DNA of 64,000 nucleotides from Noviherbaspirillum saxi (GCF_003591035.1 NZ_QYUO01000002.1:1178001-1242000), one strand, 5' to 3'; shown: positions 36,929 to 45,904, counted from the first letter of the stretch. Notes: generated from the letters alone by a model not told the origin. A program made the numbers and translations.

Positions 36929-38110
36929 TTACGTCACCTGTGGCATACGAAATTTCAGGGGAAGCTCAAACGCTGTTGCTATCTTATCCTCGGAGATCAG
37001 TTCGGGGTCTATTGACTGCACGACCGGGCAAGAAACGGGGCGGTCCATTAATGTACTTTCCTCGCCGACCGCCACATGATGTCGGTCTGGGTTATTTTTA
37101 AGAAGAGCATACAAGGCGGGGTTACGTCTGTCAGTTGAAGAGATGCTGGAAAAAGAACTGCGTATAACGCTAGCGAGCTTCCTCGCGTCCGAATCCGCCG
37201 ATGCAGGCCGACAATGAACGAGATAGAGAATTTTTCTATAAGAGCTCTCACCAGCAATTGGAAGGGCAGCCAGCAATCCTTGGCCCAGCATCTTTCTAGC
37301 TCGATAGGTTGGAACCCAAGCATAACCAATGCCATCGCAGACTGCTTCAAGGATTAAATTGACATCGTCGATGTTCCAACTCCGAACGCCACTAGACGTG
37401 GCGTCATGGTTGCGTTGCACGGCCTGCGGCGAGTGCCCAACCTGTAAATGGCCCGCTAAATCGGCAGGGGAAATCAGTCTTTTTGATTTAAGCAGAGGAT
37501 GGTCTGGGTGGGCAACCGCAATGTACTCAATTTCAAGCAGCGGCTCTTTCACAAACCCGGCTGGTACACAGGAGCTAATAGCAAGATCGGCCGAGACCTT
37601 CGTTAGGCGATCCAAGTCCCGATGCCCGGGCAATTCAATCACATTTACCTGCGCGCCTTTACTCGACTGCGCAAAAGTATGCAACGCGCGTATTAAATAC
37701 TCGGATGGAAAATGATGATCTATCGCGAGTACAATTTCGGGTTGTGTCTCTTTGCCTAACTCTTTTGCCAAAATTTGCAGTTCTATCGCTTCTTTTAAAA
37801 CATGGCGCGAACGATCTAGTAACTTCTTTCCCGCTTCAGTCAGATATGCTTTACGTCCTTCAATTTTTAACAAGCGTATGCCTACCTGGTCCTGAAGCTT
37901 GGCAACCGTATGACTTACCGCAGACTGACTGAGATGCAGATAGGCCCCAGCTTCTGCAAAACCTCCACAATCAATCACAGCATGCAGAATCCTCCAGTGG
38001 CGTAAGCTTACATAGATGTTATGGTTATCATGAGGACGGCAACGGCGGGATACCGGGAGCTTCTGCGTCCGCTTTAGCTTACTCGATTGCGACGCTGAAA
38101 ATTTGGTCAT
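36929..38110 (-). CDS. LysR-family transcriptional regulator with long C-terminal tail (first paralogue)
   Basis: A 393-residue protein, longer than the usual 300. Residues 1-33 are a basic, serine-rich tail; the winged helix-turn-helix follows (SLRHWRILHAVIDCGGFAEA, then LHLSQSAVSHTVAKLQ), then the effector-binding domain to about residue 310. The last 75 residues have no LysR counterpart and may be a fusion to unrelated DNA beside the IS3 relic. It strongly resembles the second LysR gene at 43669-44640 (shared LLDRSRxxLKxAI linker and DCGxF start), so the two are paralogues flanking the IS-rich cargo block. Likely targets are genes between them, but no binding site can be proved. Confidence 0.82.
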   Translation of the reverse strand: MTKFSASQSSKLKRTQKLPVSRRCRPHDNHNIYVSLRHWRILHAVIDCGGFAEAGAYLHLSQSAVSHTVAKLQDQVGIRLLKIEGRKAYLTEAGKKLLDRSRHVLKEAIELQILAKELGKETQPEIVLAIDHHFPSEYLIRALHTFAQSSKGAQVNVIELPGHRDLDRLTKVSADLAISSCVPAGFVKEPLLEIEYIAVAHPDHPLLKSKRLISPADLAGHLQVGHSPQAVQRNHDATSSGVRSWNIDDVNLILEAVCDGIGYAWVPTYRARKMLGQGLLAALPIAGESSYRKILYLVHCRPASADSDARKLASVIRSSFSSISSTDRRNPALYALLKNNPDRHHVAVGEESTLMDRPVSCPVVQSIDPELISEDKIATAFELPLKFRMPQVT

Positions 38111-38546
38111 TTTTCTTCCTCCAAATTTGCTATATATCTACCTATCTATGAAGACAGATAGCGCAGGTGACAGCGACTTCCTCTTACTTACAATCTCCAC
38201 TGCTTCACAGACCATACTTCGTTAGTTCGTATGGCATTAATGAAGTGCGTATCCAGAACAGTACATCGTGTCACCATTATGAAATTGCTATACATATGTT
38301 GGTACATCGGCCAATCTCCACGGCTTTAGAAAACCCAATGTTCCATAGCGAAGACTACTGTAAATTGCCACTGGTAAATCGTGTGTTCTACCGATTAATT
38401 TACATTATCACATAAGGTATTGGCCTTCAAAGCATTGTGCAGCGTTTCATAACTTGTGCAATTTAAAATTTCGATCAATTAGAGAGCTATGGTCCGTGAC
38501 TAGCCCCGGAATTCGCGAAGGCTCCAACATTTGAGGCATTGGAGCC
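38111..38546. other. Intergenic region between LysR gene and IS3 relic
   Basis: About 435 bases, AT-rich, no credible gene. It holds the upstream control region of the LysR gene (around 38110-38170, with repeated CTATCTATGAAGACAGATAG-like symmetry at 38143-38162) and the left end of the next IS3 relic from about 38495. Confidence 0.45.
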
Positions 38547-39170
38547 ATGAAGAAAGCAATCAAATATTCACCGGTGTTCATCGAACGCGCAGTGCGCATG
38601 GTATTCGAGAGCAGGGGGGCAATACGACTCGCAGTGGGCGGAAATTTAGTCCATTGCTGGCAAGATTGGTTGTACGGCGGAGACGTTGCGACGCTGGGGC
38701 CGCCAACATGACGGGAAGGCATTGAGGTCGCACGCTGTACCGATGAACGACTCATGTGCAACTGTTGGCTGCGCGGGGTATTGCGCGGGAAGTCGATACG
38801 CACGACGACCGGAGATAAGGCGGCGCCACGCCCACTGGAGCGAGTCCGCCGGCAGGTCAAGGCGCAGCGGCCGAACCAACTGTGGGTCAGCGACTTCACC
38901 TATGTATCGACATGGCAAGGCTTTGTGTACGTTGCCCTTGTCATCGACGTGCTCGCTCGGCGCATCGTTGGCTGGCGGGTGAGCAGTTCCATGCAGACAG
39001 ATTTCGTACGGGATGCATTGGAACAGGCGTTCAACCAGCACGGGCTGCTGGAGCCGCTTGGCTATATATACCGCCGGCAGAATCTGAGGCACTCTACTAC
39101 AGGCAGCACCCCAGTCGGGTTCAAACAGCCTGACTCACACCAACTGGACTCCGCAAAAGCCGGGGCGGTT
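38547..39170 (+). pseudogene. Decayed IS3-family element (orfA and orfB pieces)
   Basis: OrfA starts MKKAIKYSPVFIERAVRMVF, then loses frame at a G-run (around 38611) and reads on as SIAGKIGCTAETLRRWGRQH behind a TAG. OrfB pieces follow: RRQVKAQRPNQLWVSDFTYV with the first catalytic Asp, GFVYVALVIDVLARRIVGWR, and, in a different frame, EALYYRQHPSRVQTA, which is the usual C-terminus. Most of the catalytic core between them is deleted. The element is dead and is a different IS3 type from the one at 36542-36915. Confidence 0.8.
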
Positions 39171-39209
39171 CACTTTGGCACATTGATGTCGTAGGTGCAG
39201 TGGACAGGA

Positions 39210-39968
39210 TCATAAAATCATTTTGAAAATTGAAAAGCTGCGGGCGTCTACGACCAGCGAAAATTCCTTTGGATTCCCTAACAAGTGAGCCAACACAGCA
39301 TTGTTGTAGACGATGTAGCGTTGCTTGGTTGTTCTGGAAGAACGCCTGATGTTATCAAGTACCTTGACCATGATCTCTTCAGTAAATGGATTAAAAAAAA
39401 AGATCACGGCGTCCTCATCCGGAAAGTTGTATTGTGCAGCATCCATGCTAACGATTTCAATTTTGATTTCGCTCGGATGTCTGGCCTGAAAGCGCGTCAC
39501 GTTATTTTCGGCAACTGCTACGAGCTCCGGTGCAAATTCAATGCCGACAATGCGCCTGAACGAGTATGTCGTCGCCATGAGCAAACAGCGACCCTTCCCG
39601 CAGCCGACATCAAAGAAGGAAAGCTCTTCTGGCATGCAGTTTAGCGAATGCATCATCTTATGGAACAACTTGGGGGAGGTGGGTTCATACTGCACTGCGG
39701 TCAAGCGCAATGGATCGCCGTTATCCTTTTGGTGTTCTACGATTTGTGTGGTTTCGGTGCCCCATTTTCTGTCGAAATGCCATCCAACGGACTTTTGGTA
39801 TAAAGGGTAGAGAAAGCTATAGACCGACCGTTTCACGGCGCGCACGAATTTGGTCGTGCGCGCGGAGAGAAATTGATCGGCGATGTCAGGTAGACTCGTC
39901 ATGGTCCTGTAGTTGGCTGCGCCGCTTTTGCTGACAGCCGCGCTCCAGAGGATTGGCGACATTACCAA
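39210..39968 (-). CDS. Class I SAM-dependent methyltransferase
   Basis: A protein of 252 residues (230 if the ATG at 39902, MTSLPDIADQF, is used). Motif I is LSFFDVGCGKGRCLLMA, followed by IVGIEFAPELVAVAENN (acidic residue binding the ribose), SMDAAQYNFPDEDAVIFFFNPF (motif IV region) and a C-terminal strand. A basic N-terminal helix precedes the fold. The acceptor is unknown. It lies isolated between two IS3 relics, with AT-rich composition unlike the flanks, and could be cargo together with the FAD oxidoreductase and ATP-grasp genes, though it runs in the opposite direction. Confidence 0.78.
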   Translation of the reverse strand: MVMSPILWSAAVSKSGAANYRTMTSLPDIADQFLSARTTKFVRAVKRSVYSFLYPLYQKSVGWHFDRKWGTETTQIVEHQKDNGDPLRLTAVQYEPTSPKLFHKMMHSLNCMPEELSFFDVGCGKGRCLLMATTYSFRRIVGIEFAPELVAVAENNVTRFQARHPSEIKIEIVSMDAAQYNFPDEDAVIFFFNPFTEEIMVKVLDNIRRSSRTTKQRYIVYNNAVLAHLLGNPKEFSLVVDARSFSIFKMIL

Positions 39969-40155
39969 TCTATTGTGTTCTCGTAGTAAAAGCGAGTATA
40001 AAAAGTCGATATGTTCCTGGTGTTTTGTATAAGAATTGGTAGCTCAATTCTGAATTGGAACGGCGAACTACCATGATTGTAATTTGACTATATAGAACCC
40101 ACGTGGCATTGGGAACCCAAGGAATTTTTGATGACGGATTCGTATGACTGTACGT

Positions 40156-40308
40156 CGCCAATGCCACTTTCGCCTTGAAACTGCCTGAGTGGTTCCGCCT
40201 TGTTCTCTTGGTCATGCTGTTGCTCCTGTATTCGGCCTTCCGGCCAAGATTGTGAAGCAAAGCCTCCACTTATCCTACTGTCCGAATCTCCGGGGCCACC
40301 TCTGTATC
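40156..40308. repeat. 153-bp direct repeat, copy 1 (start of an IS3-type orfA with its left end)
   Basis: Identical to 43498-43650 except for two mismatches that I count (40283 and 40304). On the minus strand it encodes MTKRTRRNHSGSFKAKVALA (from 40215), the beginning of an IS3 orfA, preceded by the element's left end with GTGGCCCCGGAGATTC. Beyond 40156 the copies diverge, so copy 1 is a shorter relic. Confidence 0.85.
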
Positions 40309-40457
40309 CATAGTTTGATCAATGACATGCCGTTCGCTGATATTTGACTGATCATGACTAAGTAGGAATACGAAAGTGGTTTCGGCAAACAGGCGAAATG
40401 GGTTATTCATCGCGGCCCGACTCTTTTTCTGCCTTGTTCTTTCAATTTCCTCAGCCT

Positions 40458-40483
40458 CGTTCCCGCCTTCGCCGGAATGACAG
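40458..40483. repeat. REP-like palindromic unit
   Basis: CGTTCCCGCC-ttcg-CCGGAATGACAG resembles the dispersed GTCATTCCCGCGAAGGCGGGAATG repeat found in many beta- and gammaproteobacterial genomes. Only one copy is seen here and its two arms match imperfectly. Confidence 0.4.
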
Positions 40484-40614
40484 TAATGCAAGAATCGCGT
40501 ATTCAATATTGCCAGAATATTTTTTCGAACCTGCTTAGCACTCCAGTCATCTGGTGGCATGGTGAATGCCGTCAGGCGGCATAAGTCACGAAAAGCGATT
40601 AAAGGAAAAAAACG

Positions 40615-41859
40615 ATGAACGGCAAAGTTGATGTGACTATTATCGGCGCTGGTCCATACGGATTATCAATTGCAGCGCACCTTCGGAAGCTCAATGTCGA
40701 TTTTCGAATTTTAGGAAGACCCATGCATAGTTGGTTGGTCAATATGCCTAAAGACATGCTCTTAAAATCGGCAGGATTTGCCTCTAATCTTTATGATCCT
40801 GATCGTGCTTTTCCGCTGCGCCGATATTGTGAGGAGCATCATGTTCCATACGGCGACATAGACTTCCCCATCCCGCTTGAGGCATTTTGTTCCTATGGAA
40901 AGGCGTTCCAGGAGCGCTTCGTACCCAATTTGGAAGATGAGGACGTTGCTGCGCTGACACAGGTAGATGGCGGATTTGACGTCAGGCTAAATTATGGCAA
41001 GGTATTCAGAACACAGAAGATTATTGTTGCGGTTGGTCTGGATTATTTTCGTCATATACCGAAAGAACTTGCTTCCTTGCCAAAGGAATTCCTCAGCCAT
41101 AGTGCTGACCATCATGACCTTGTTAAATTTAAGGGAAAAGAAGTAGTAGTTATCGGAAGCGGCGCCGCCGGGACTGATATAGCTGTTTTATTGCATGAAA
41201 ACCAGACAAAGGTTCACTTGGTTGCTCGGCAAAGGAGTATGAATTTTGGGGCACCTTGGGACAATTCCGCACAGCCTTTTCTACATCGGCTACGCAATCC
41301 AATCTCAGGGATTGGTCCGGGAATGAGAGGAAAGATTTGGAGTGACGCTCCATGGCTCTATCGCTTTTTCTCTGACGATTTCCGGATAATGACAGCGAAA
41401 ACCTTTCTGGGCCCCTCAGGAGGATGGTTCATGAAAGAGCGGGCACGGGGTCTTGATGTCTTCTTGGGATTCACGGTAGCAAGCTCCACTGTCAGCGAAG
41501 GCCGCGTGCGATTGGACTTGATAAAGCATGATGGGTCCACAAACCAGCTATCCGGAAATCACGTTATCTCGGCAACGGGATATATTGTTGATGTCAAGCA
41601 TATTCCCTTTTTAAATTCTTCAATTGTTGAGAAACTTAGGTTGGTAGGGAAAGCGCCGAGGTTGTCGTGTCATTTTGAATCTTCCGTACCGGGGCTATAC
41701 TTTGTCGGCCCTATTTCCGCCACCTCGTTCGGGCCAGTGATGAGGTTTATGGTTGGAGCGGATTTCACCTCGAGAAAAATATCCAAACACCTTGCCGCCC
41801 TTTGCAATACGAGGAAGTGGTGGCGTAGCGGATCGCTCGAGACTTCCGGGACCGGCTAG
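40615..41859 (+). CDS. FAD/NAD(P)-dependent oxidoreductase, flavin-monooxygenase-like
   Basis: A 414-residue flavoprotein. The FAD-binding Rossmann motif is VTIIGAGPYGLSIAAHL (residues 7-23); a second nucleotide fold begins EVVVIGSGAAGTDIAVLL (about 177-194), and the ATGY motif (ISATGYIVDV, about 316) is the mark of the N-hydroxylating and Baeyer-Villiger monooxygenase group. It starts 55 bases after a REP-like unit and is followed by an ATP-grasp gene in the same direction, 178 bases on. The pair lies between two copies of an IS3-type end. A role in making or modifying a small metabolite is likely; the substrate is unknown. An AAAGGAAAAAA stretch gives the ribosome binding site. Confidence 0.8.
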   Translation: MNGKVDVTIIGAGPYGLSIAAHLRKLNVDFRILGRPMHSWLVNMPKDMLLKSAGFASNLYDPDRAFPLRRYCEEHHVPYGDIDFPIPLEAFCSYGKAFQERFVPNLEDEDVAALTQVDGGFDVRLNYGKVFRTQKIIVAVGLDYFRHIPKELASLPKEFLSHSADHHDLVKFKGKEVVVIGSGAAGTDIAVLLHENQTKVHLVARQRSMNFGAPWDNSAQPFLHRLRNPISGIGPGMRGKIWSDAPWLYRFFSDDFRIMTAKTFLGPSGGWFMKERARGLDVFLGFTVASSTVSEGRVRLDLIKHDGSTNQLSGNHVISATGYIVDVKHIPFLNSSIVEKLRLVGKAPRLSCHFESSVPGLYFVGPISATSFGPVMRFMVGADFTSRKISKHLAALCNTRKWWRSGSLETSGTG

Positions 41860-42037
41860 AAAATAGACAAGGGAGAAATCATCTGTGCTGGCGGAGTTAC
41901 CCTGCTTAAAAGCTGTACTTTTTAATCCTACTCCCTGCTGCTGCACTGCAGGCGTTGTCTTTATATCCTTAAGATGGATTATTTCGGTTGATGCGCTCAC
42001 TACGGTGGCACATCCATTATGCGAAAGCGAGAACGAA

Positions 42038-43219
42038 ATGGCTACAGCATCAAATTTCATTGTCGTGGGAGTGCACAGAACATTTATCATGCAAGTACTG
42101 CTGGCAATTCACTCTTTCACCCGAGCGAATTGTGTCGTGATTTGTCCCGGCCACATCCGGTACCTCCACTTATCCAACATGTGTTCAAAGATTCTTTTTA
42201 TTGAATTAAACGAAGACAATGAAAACGCCTTTACGGAGGCGGTTAACCAGTGTGCTCAAATGGTGCCTAGCCCTATTTTGATTTCCGTCGACTGTGAGAG
42301 CACGAGAATTGTTAACAAAGTCCGTCGTCAGTTAAGAGTAACGACAGCACGCGCACCGGATAATGCAATGCTCGAATTATTTGATAACAAATGGCGATTT
42401 TATGATTTCTGCAAACAGAACAATTTGAACGTTCCTTCAACTCAGTTAGTCCCCTCTAAGAACGAGCTGAACTTTCTAGCAGTGGTGCGTGAGATTGGGC
42501 TTCCATTCATTCTAAAACCGCTGGATCAGCACGGTGCTGAAGGGGTGCGGCTCATTTTGAGTGAAAAACACTATTCTGAAACTATTCTTGGAGATGACCG
42601 TTATGATTTTAAGCCGTTGCTCGCACAGCGCTTCATTCGAGGCGTTGACATTGGCTTAAATATCCTCTCAATACTAGGAAAAGTGCAGGCACTGGCAATC
42701 CAGTATCGTGCATACCCTCAGAATGAAGAAGCAAAAATTAGCTTTATTCCCAATAGCTATCTGGAAATAGCTGCGCGTATCCTCTGTGGATCGAGCGGAT
42801 ATGATGGTGTGATGAACGTTGATGCGCGACTTGAAGAAGGAAGTGGAAAGGTGTACTTGTTTGAGGCGAACCCAAGGTATTGGGTAAGCTTGTCGGCATC
42901 TGTATGGTGCGGGCTAAATTTTTTATCTGAAAATCTGAAAAGCTCATACCGGTCGTCAGAAGTGCGGCTTCTCACATCCGGCAAAGCCGATACTTTCTAC
43001 CACCCTTTGTTTCGCCCGGTTTTCTGGCCGTACATCTTATTTGATTACGGGTGGCGAGGTCGTATGGCCCGCCTTATGGCAGGAAACGTTTGTACATTAG
43101 GAAACCAGGTTCGTACAACACTGAAAAATGGCTTCAAAAAGAATCTTCCGCCGGGCGTTCCGACGCCCAACCATTCAGTGTGGACCAATCAATCTGGATC
43201 CACAAAACGGACTTCATGA
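42038..43219 (+). CDS. ATP-grasp carboxylate-amine/thiol ligase-like protein
   Basis: A protein of about 393 residues from the ATG at 42038 (MATASNFIVVGVHRT); an in-frame start at 41885 would add a cysteine-rich stretch without family resemblance. The ATP-grasp core shows a biotin-carboxylase-like pre-domain, DNKWRFYDFCKQNNLNVPST, the grasp lysine in LPFILKPLDQHGAEGV, and the Mg-binding end VYLFEANPRYWVSLSAS with Glu and Asn. Such enzymes join a carboxylate to an amine or thiol through an acyl phosphate. Paired with the FAD oxidoreductase it suggests a small pathway that activates and oxidises an amino acid or fatty acid. The C-terminal 60 residues are basic and low in conservation. Confidence 0.78.
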   Translation: MATASNFIVVGVHRTFIMQVLLAIHSFTRANCVVICPGHIRYLHLSNMCSKILFIELNEDNENAFTEAVNQCAQMVPSPILISVDCESTRIVNKVRRQLRVTTARAPDNAMLELFDNKWRFYDFCKQNNLNVPSTQLVPSKNELNFLAVVREIGLPFILKPLDQHGAEGVRLILSEKHYSETILGDDRYDFKPLLAQRFIRGVDIGLNILSILGKVQALAIQYRAYPQNEEAKISFIPNSYLEIAARILCGSSGYDGVMNVDARLEEGSGKVYLFEANPRYWVSLSASVWCGLNFLSENLKSSYRSSEVRLLTSGKADTFYHPLFRPVFWPYILFDYGWRGRMARLMAGNVCTLGNQVRTTLKNGFKKNLPPGVPTPNHSVWTNQSGSTKRTS

Positions 43220-43275
43220 ACTTCACCAAGTGCGGCGCTTGATGCGAGAAGCCGCGTTGCGCCCGGTTTGAAAGC

Positions 43276-43411
43276 GTAAGTTCATCCATACCACTGACAG
43301 CAGGCATGACTTGCCAGTGGCTGCGAACCTGCTGAATCGTCAGTTCGATGTGGCGGCGCCGAACCAGGCGTGGACATCGGAAATTACGTATGTGCGGACC
43401 CGGCAGGGAGC
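43276..43411 (+). pseudogene. IS3-family orfB fragment
   Basis: A plus-strand stretch reading KFIHTTDSRHDLPVAANLLN then RQFDVAAPNQAWTSEITYVR, the part of orfB just before and including the first catalytic Asp position (here SEITY rather than SDITY). It is cut at 43411, where an oppositely oriented orfA fragment begins, so two IS3 relics are joined tail to tail. Confidence 0.75.
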
Positions 43412-43557
43412 AATTGCCGCTTCCATTCGGTCACCTGATTCGGATGAACCTCGTAGTGCTGTGCGATCTCGGTCAACGTTTTATCGCCACGTAACGCCGC
43501 CAATGCCACTTTCGCCTTGAAACTGCCTGAGTGGTTCCGCCTTGTTCTCTTGGTCAT
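43411..43557 (-). pseudogene. IS3-family orfA fragment
   Basis: Minus-strand frame MTKRTRRNHSGSFKAKVALA followed by LRGDKTLTEIAQHYEVHPNQ and VTEWKRQLL, the helix-turn-helix of an IS3 orfA. It ends at the junction with the orfB piece. Its first 20 codons and left end form copy 2 of the 153-bp repeat. Confidence 0.8.
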
Positions 43558-43650
43558 GCTGTTGCTCCTGTATTCGGCCTTCCGGCCAAGATTGTGAAGC
43601 AAAGCCTCCACTTATCCTACTGTCTGAATCTCCGGGGCCACCTCTCTATC
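43498..43650. repeat. 153-bp direct repeat, copy 2
   Basis: Same orientation as the copy at 40156-40308, 3342 bases apart. The two copies bracket the FAD oxidoreductase and ATP-grasp genes and could support loss or amplification of that module by recombination. Confidence 0.85.
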
Positions 43651-43668
43651 TAGCGGTGGTACAACTTA

Positions 43669-44640
43669 TTAGCCAATGGCTGCAATGCTTGCCTTTAGCA
43701 TCGTCGCGAATTGTACGAACAACTCTCGCTGTGACAGATCGATTTTCCGAATTACATAGAATTGACGCTTGAACATCCCTACGCCGTGCAAAGCCCGATA
43801 GAGGGTGCCGGCCTGATGGGCAACGACAGGCAATAAACGCTGTGGCAGCCACGCGTACGCAGTGCTTGCGGACAGCACCTCCAGCGCAGTGTCGATGTTG
43901 GACACCACGAAGGGATTACTCCGTCTCAGTCCACGCATGTCCGGTCTCGCCCATCCTGACTGTGCTTGATCACTAAGCATCACTTCCGGCAGGTCCTTCA
44001 ATATATCGCTTGTTAAGTCGGTTGCATTTGCCAATCGATGCGTGGCACAAACGACAGGCACGTATTCAAGCTCGACCAACGGTTCCCCGACGCAGCCCTC
44101 CAGAACACGGCTACTCACCGCGAAACAGGGAAACTTGCTATTGAGCGCACGCTGCAGTGATTTGGATCCGATCGCATCGACAATTACTTCCGCAGCGGAA
44201 AATTGCTTAATCATCGGTTCTATCGCCGAGACCGGAAACAGGTTTTCGACAAAACACAATAAGCGCACGGTCGTGTGGTCGTTCAGATCGCGTGCGTAAT
44301 CCTCGAGCGCAATCGCGCCCTTTAATAGATTGCGGGACCGATCAAGCAAGGCTTTCCCGGCGTCCGTGATGACAACCTTACGCCCATCGACATAATAGAG
44401 CGAAATCCCAAGATGCTCTTCGAGCCGGGCGATTGTGTAACAAATGGTCGGCTGACTGAGATGGAGAAAGGCGGCGGCATCGGAAAAGCTGCCGCAGTCA
44501 TGAACGGCGTGAAATACTTTCCAATGTCTAAAGGTAATTGGGGACGACGTATCTTCGTCTGGCTTCACTGACGAACCCTTTGGTTTAACACCGGCACGCC
44601 CTTTTATCTTTCCCAAGCGGGGCGTTTGCAACGAGTGCAT
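43669..44640 (-). CDS. LysR-family transcriptional regulator (second paralogue)
   Basis: A 323-residue LysR protein. It has a 35-residue Lys/Gly/Pro-rich N-terminal tail before the helix-turn-helix (TFRHWKVFHAVHDCGSFSDA, LHLSQPTICYTIARLEEHLG), then VDGRKVVITDAGKALLDRSR and an effector domain to the end. It is a paralogue of the regulator at 36929-38110, and like it runs leftwards towards the cargo genes. The tail is unusual for LysR proteins, where the wing normally starts within the first five residues; a later start at 44541 would remove most of it but has no better ribosome binding site that I can see. Confidence 0.83.
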   Translation of the reverse strand: MHSLQTPRLGKIKGRAGVKPKGSSVKPDEDTSSPITFRHWKVFHAVHDCGSFSDAAAFLHLSQPTICYTIARLEEHLGISLYYVDGRKVVITDAGKALLDRSRNLLKGAIALEDYARDLNDHTTVRLLCFVENLFPVSAIEPMIKQFSAAEVIVDAIGSKSLQRALNSKFPCFAVSSRVLEGCVGEPLVELEYVPVVCATHRLANATDLTSDILKDLPEVMLSDQAQSGWARPDMRGLRRSNPFVVSNIDTALEVLSASTAYAWLPQRLLPVVAHQAGTLYRALHGVGMFKRQFYVIRKIDLSQRELFVQFATMLKASIAAIG

Positions 44641-45141
44641 GCTGAGTCTCCCGGTGATCGGCTCTTGGCGTCAAGACGTATAACGAATCGGATATCGCGG
44701 CGGAAATCAAAGCGCCGCGGTGCTTCAATCATCGAGGCATTATTTGCGTGTCCATAAGTGCTCCATAATTCGTGGTTGTCGAGTATGTGCAAGTTAAAAT
44801 AGATTGGTAATCAATTCAATTGAATGATGTAACTTTTCGATACAGTTGAACCCTTCCTTAATCCTTATCAAATTTATATCTAAACAGCATGTCTAATTTT
44901 TTTTCAGGTGCTCGCATATTTATTGATGACAACCGGACTGTTGTAACGGCCGGTTTATGAGGTCATTTATCTGGCGGATTGAACCCTTTCGCCGGGCTCA
45001 ATCCGATTAATCATTTCCGAAGCTTAATTCTGAACAACACGCGAGACGGTGACATAGAGTTATGCTCGGAAGTTGTGTATGACATGAGGGAATGAGGCGG
45101 CGTATTCTTGGTGGTTTTTCCGGAATCATCATCCAGCGGCA
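44641..45141. other. Intergenic region upstream of the second LysR gene
   Basis: About 500 bases, AT-rich around 44800-44930, no credible gene. It contains the LysR control region and the unrecognised left flank of the IS256 relic. Confidence 0.45.
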
Positions 45142-45390
45142 GTTGAAGCGCAGGTGCAGGAATTTCTTGCCTGGCACCAGGCGCTGCGCGACGCTCAGGG
45201 ACGACAGCGCGTGGTGCGCAATGGCCTACCTGCACGGCGAACGATTCAGACCGGGCGGGCGATATGGAAGTCAAGGCAGCACGGGTGCGGGACCAGGCCA
45301 AAGAGGTCAAGTTCATATCGCCGATATTGCCGCCGTATTTGCGTCACCAAGACGATTGAAGAGTTGGTGCCGTGGGGCCGCTCGCAGAGT
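45142..45390 (+). pseudogene. IS256-family (Transposase_mut) relic
   Basis: Plus-strand frame VEAQVQEFLAWHQALRDAQG then RQRVVRNG matches the start of IS256-type mutator transposases. After a frame change GDMEVKAARVRDQAKEVKFI and LPPYLRH, and after another TIEELVPWG, continue the family order (PVEVQVPKVRDR, FxSxILPPYxRR, SIEELLPWLY). At least two frameshifts and loss of the rest make it dead. Confidence 0.65.
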
Positions 45391-45468
45391 CCCGTCGACG
45401 ACGGCCTGTGCTGTCTTTAGCCGATCTACCTCACGCATGCTCATGGTAATGGTCCCGTAAGTCGCCAT
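45391..45468 (-). pseudogene. ISNCY-type transposase, N-terminal stub
   Basis: Minus-strand start MATYGTITMSMREVDRLKTA followed by QAVVDGTL is the opening of ISNCY (IS1202-group-like) transposases, whose next part would be a helix-turn-helix. The frame then runs into the opposite strand of the IS256 relic, so only about 28 residues remain. Confidence 0.5.
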
Positions 45469-45529
45469 GGCCGTCTCCTGTGAAAACCAGTCCATAGCTT
45501 CAGCTTACTCCCTGGAGTTGTCTGCGTTT

Positions 45530-45615
45530 CCAAATAGAAAAAGCGACATTTCTATTTGGGTGGAACACGACATTTGTACTTGGGTGGAACACGACATTTG
45601 TACTTGGGACCTACA
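45530..45615. repeat. Three 24-bp tandem repeats with 11-bp inverted repeat
   Basis: Units CGACATTTSTAYTTGGGTGG-AACA occur at 45544-45567, 45568-45591 and 45592-45615 (the third differs in its last bases). CCAAATAGAAA (45530-45540) is the exact inverse of TTTCTATTTGG (45549-45559). The repeats lie just upstream of the ISNCY-type stub, in the place of a left terminal region, and look like multiple transposase-binding sites. Confidence 0.65.
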
Positions 45616-45904
45616 CACGAAAGACAGACCTAATTAGGCTTATGTAAAATCCATGAAACTTGCGCACAGCGGATGTCCATCATAGGGATTGCCCGGCAAC
45701 GCACGCATGTCATTGATGAAATCATCATGATGCGTGGTGGCGATGCTGACATCGGCGCCGAATTCGTAACGCTTATGCGCGTTATGCTTGGCGAGACATT
45801 CCGAGGCCGAACATCCGTCAATAGGCCGATAGTCTGGTTGAAGCGAACTATTGATATGCGGCTACGGTCTTATAATTATTGCATCGACAGCTACGGGAGG
45901 CGTT

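Noticed and set aside
40270..40560. Minus-strand frame of 96 codons before the FAD oxidoreductase
   Set aside because: It crosses a REP-like unit and the IS3-end repeat and resembles no family.
45544..45615. 24-bp repeats as a possible CRISPR array
   Set aside because: Units are directly joined with no spacers, and no cas genes are nearby.
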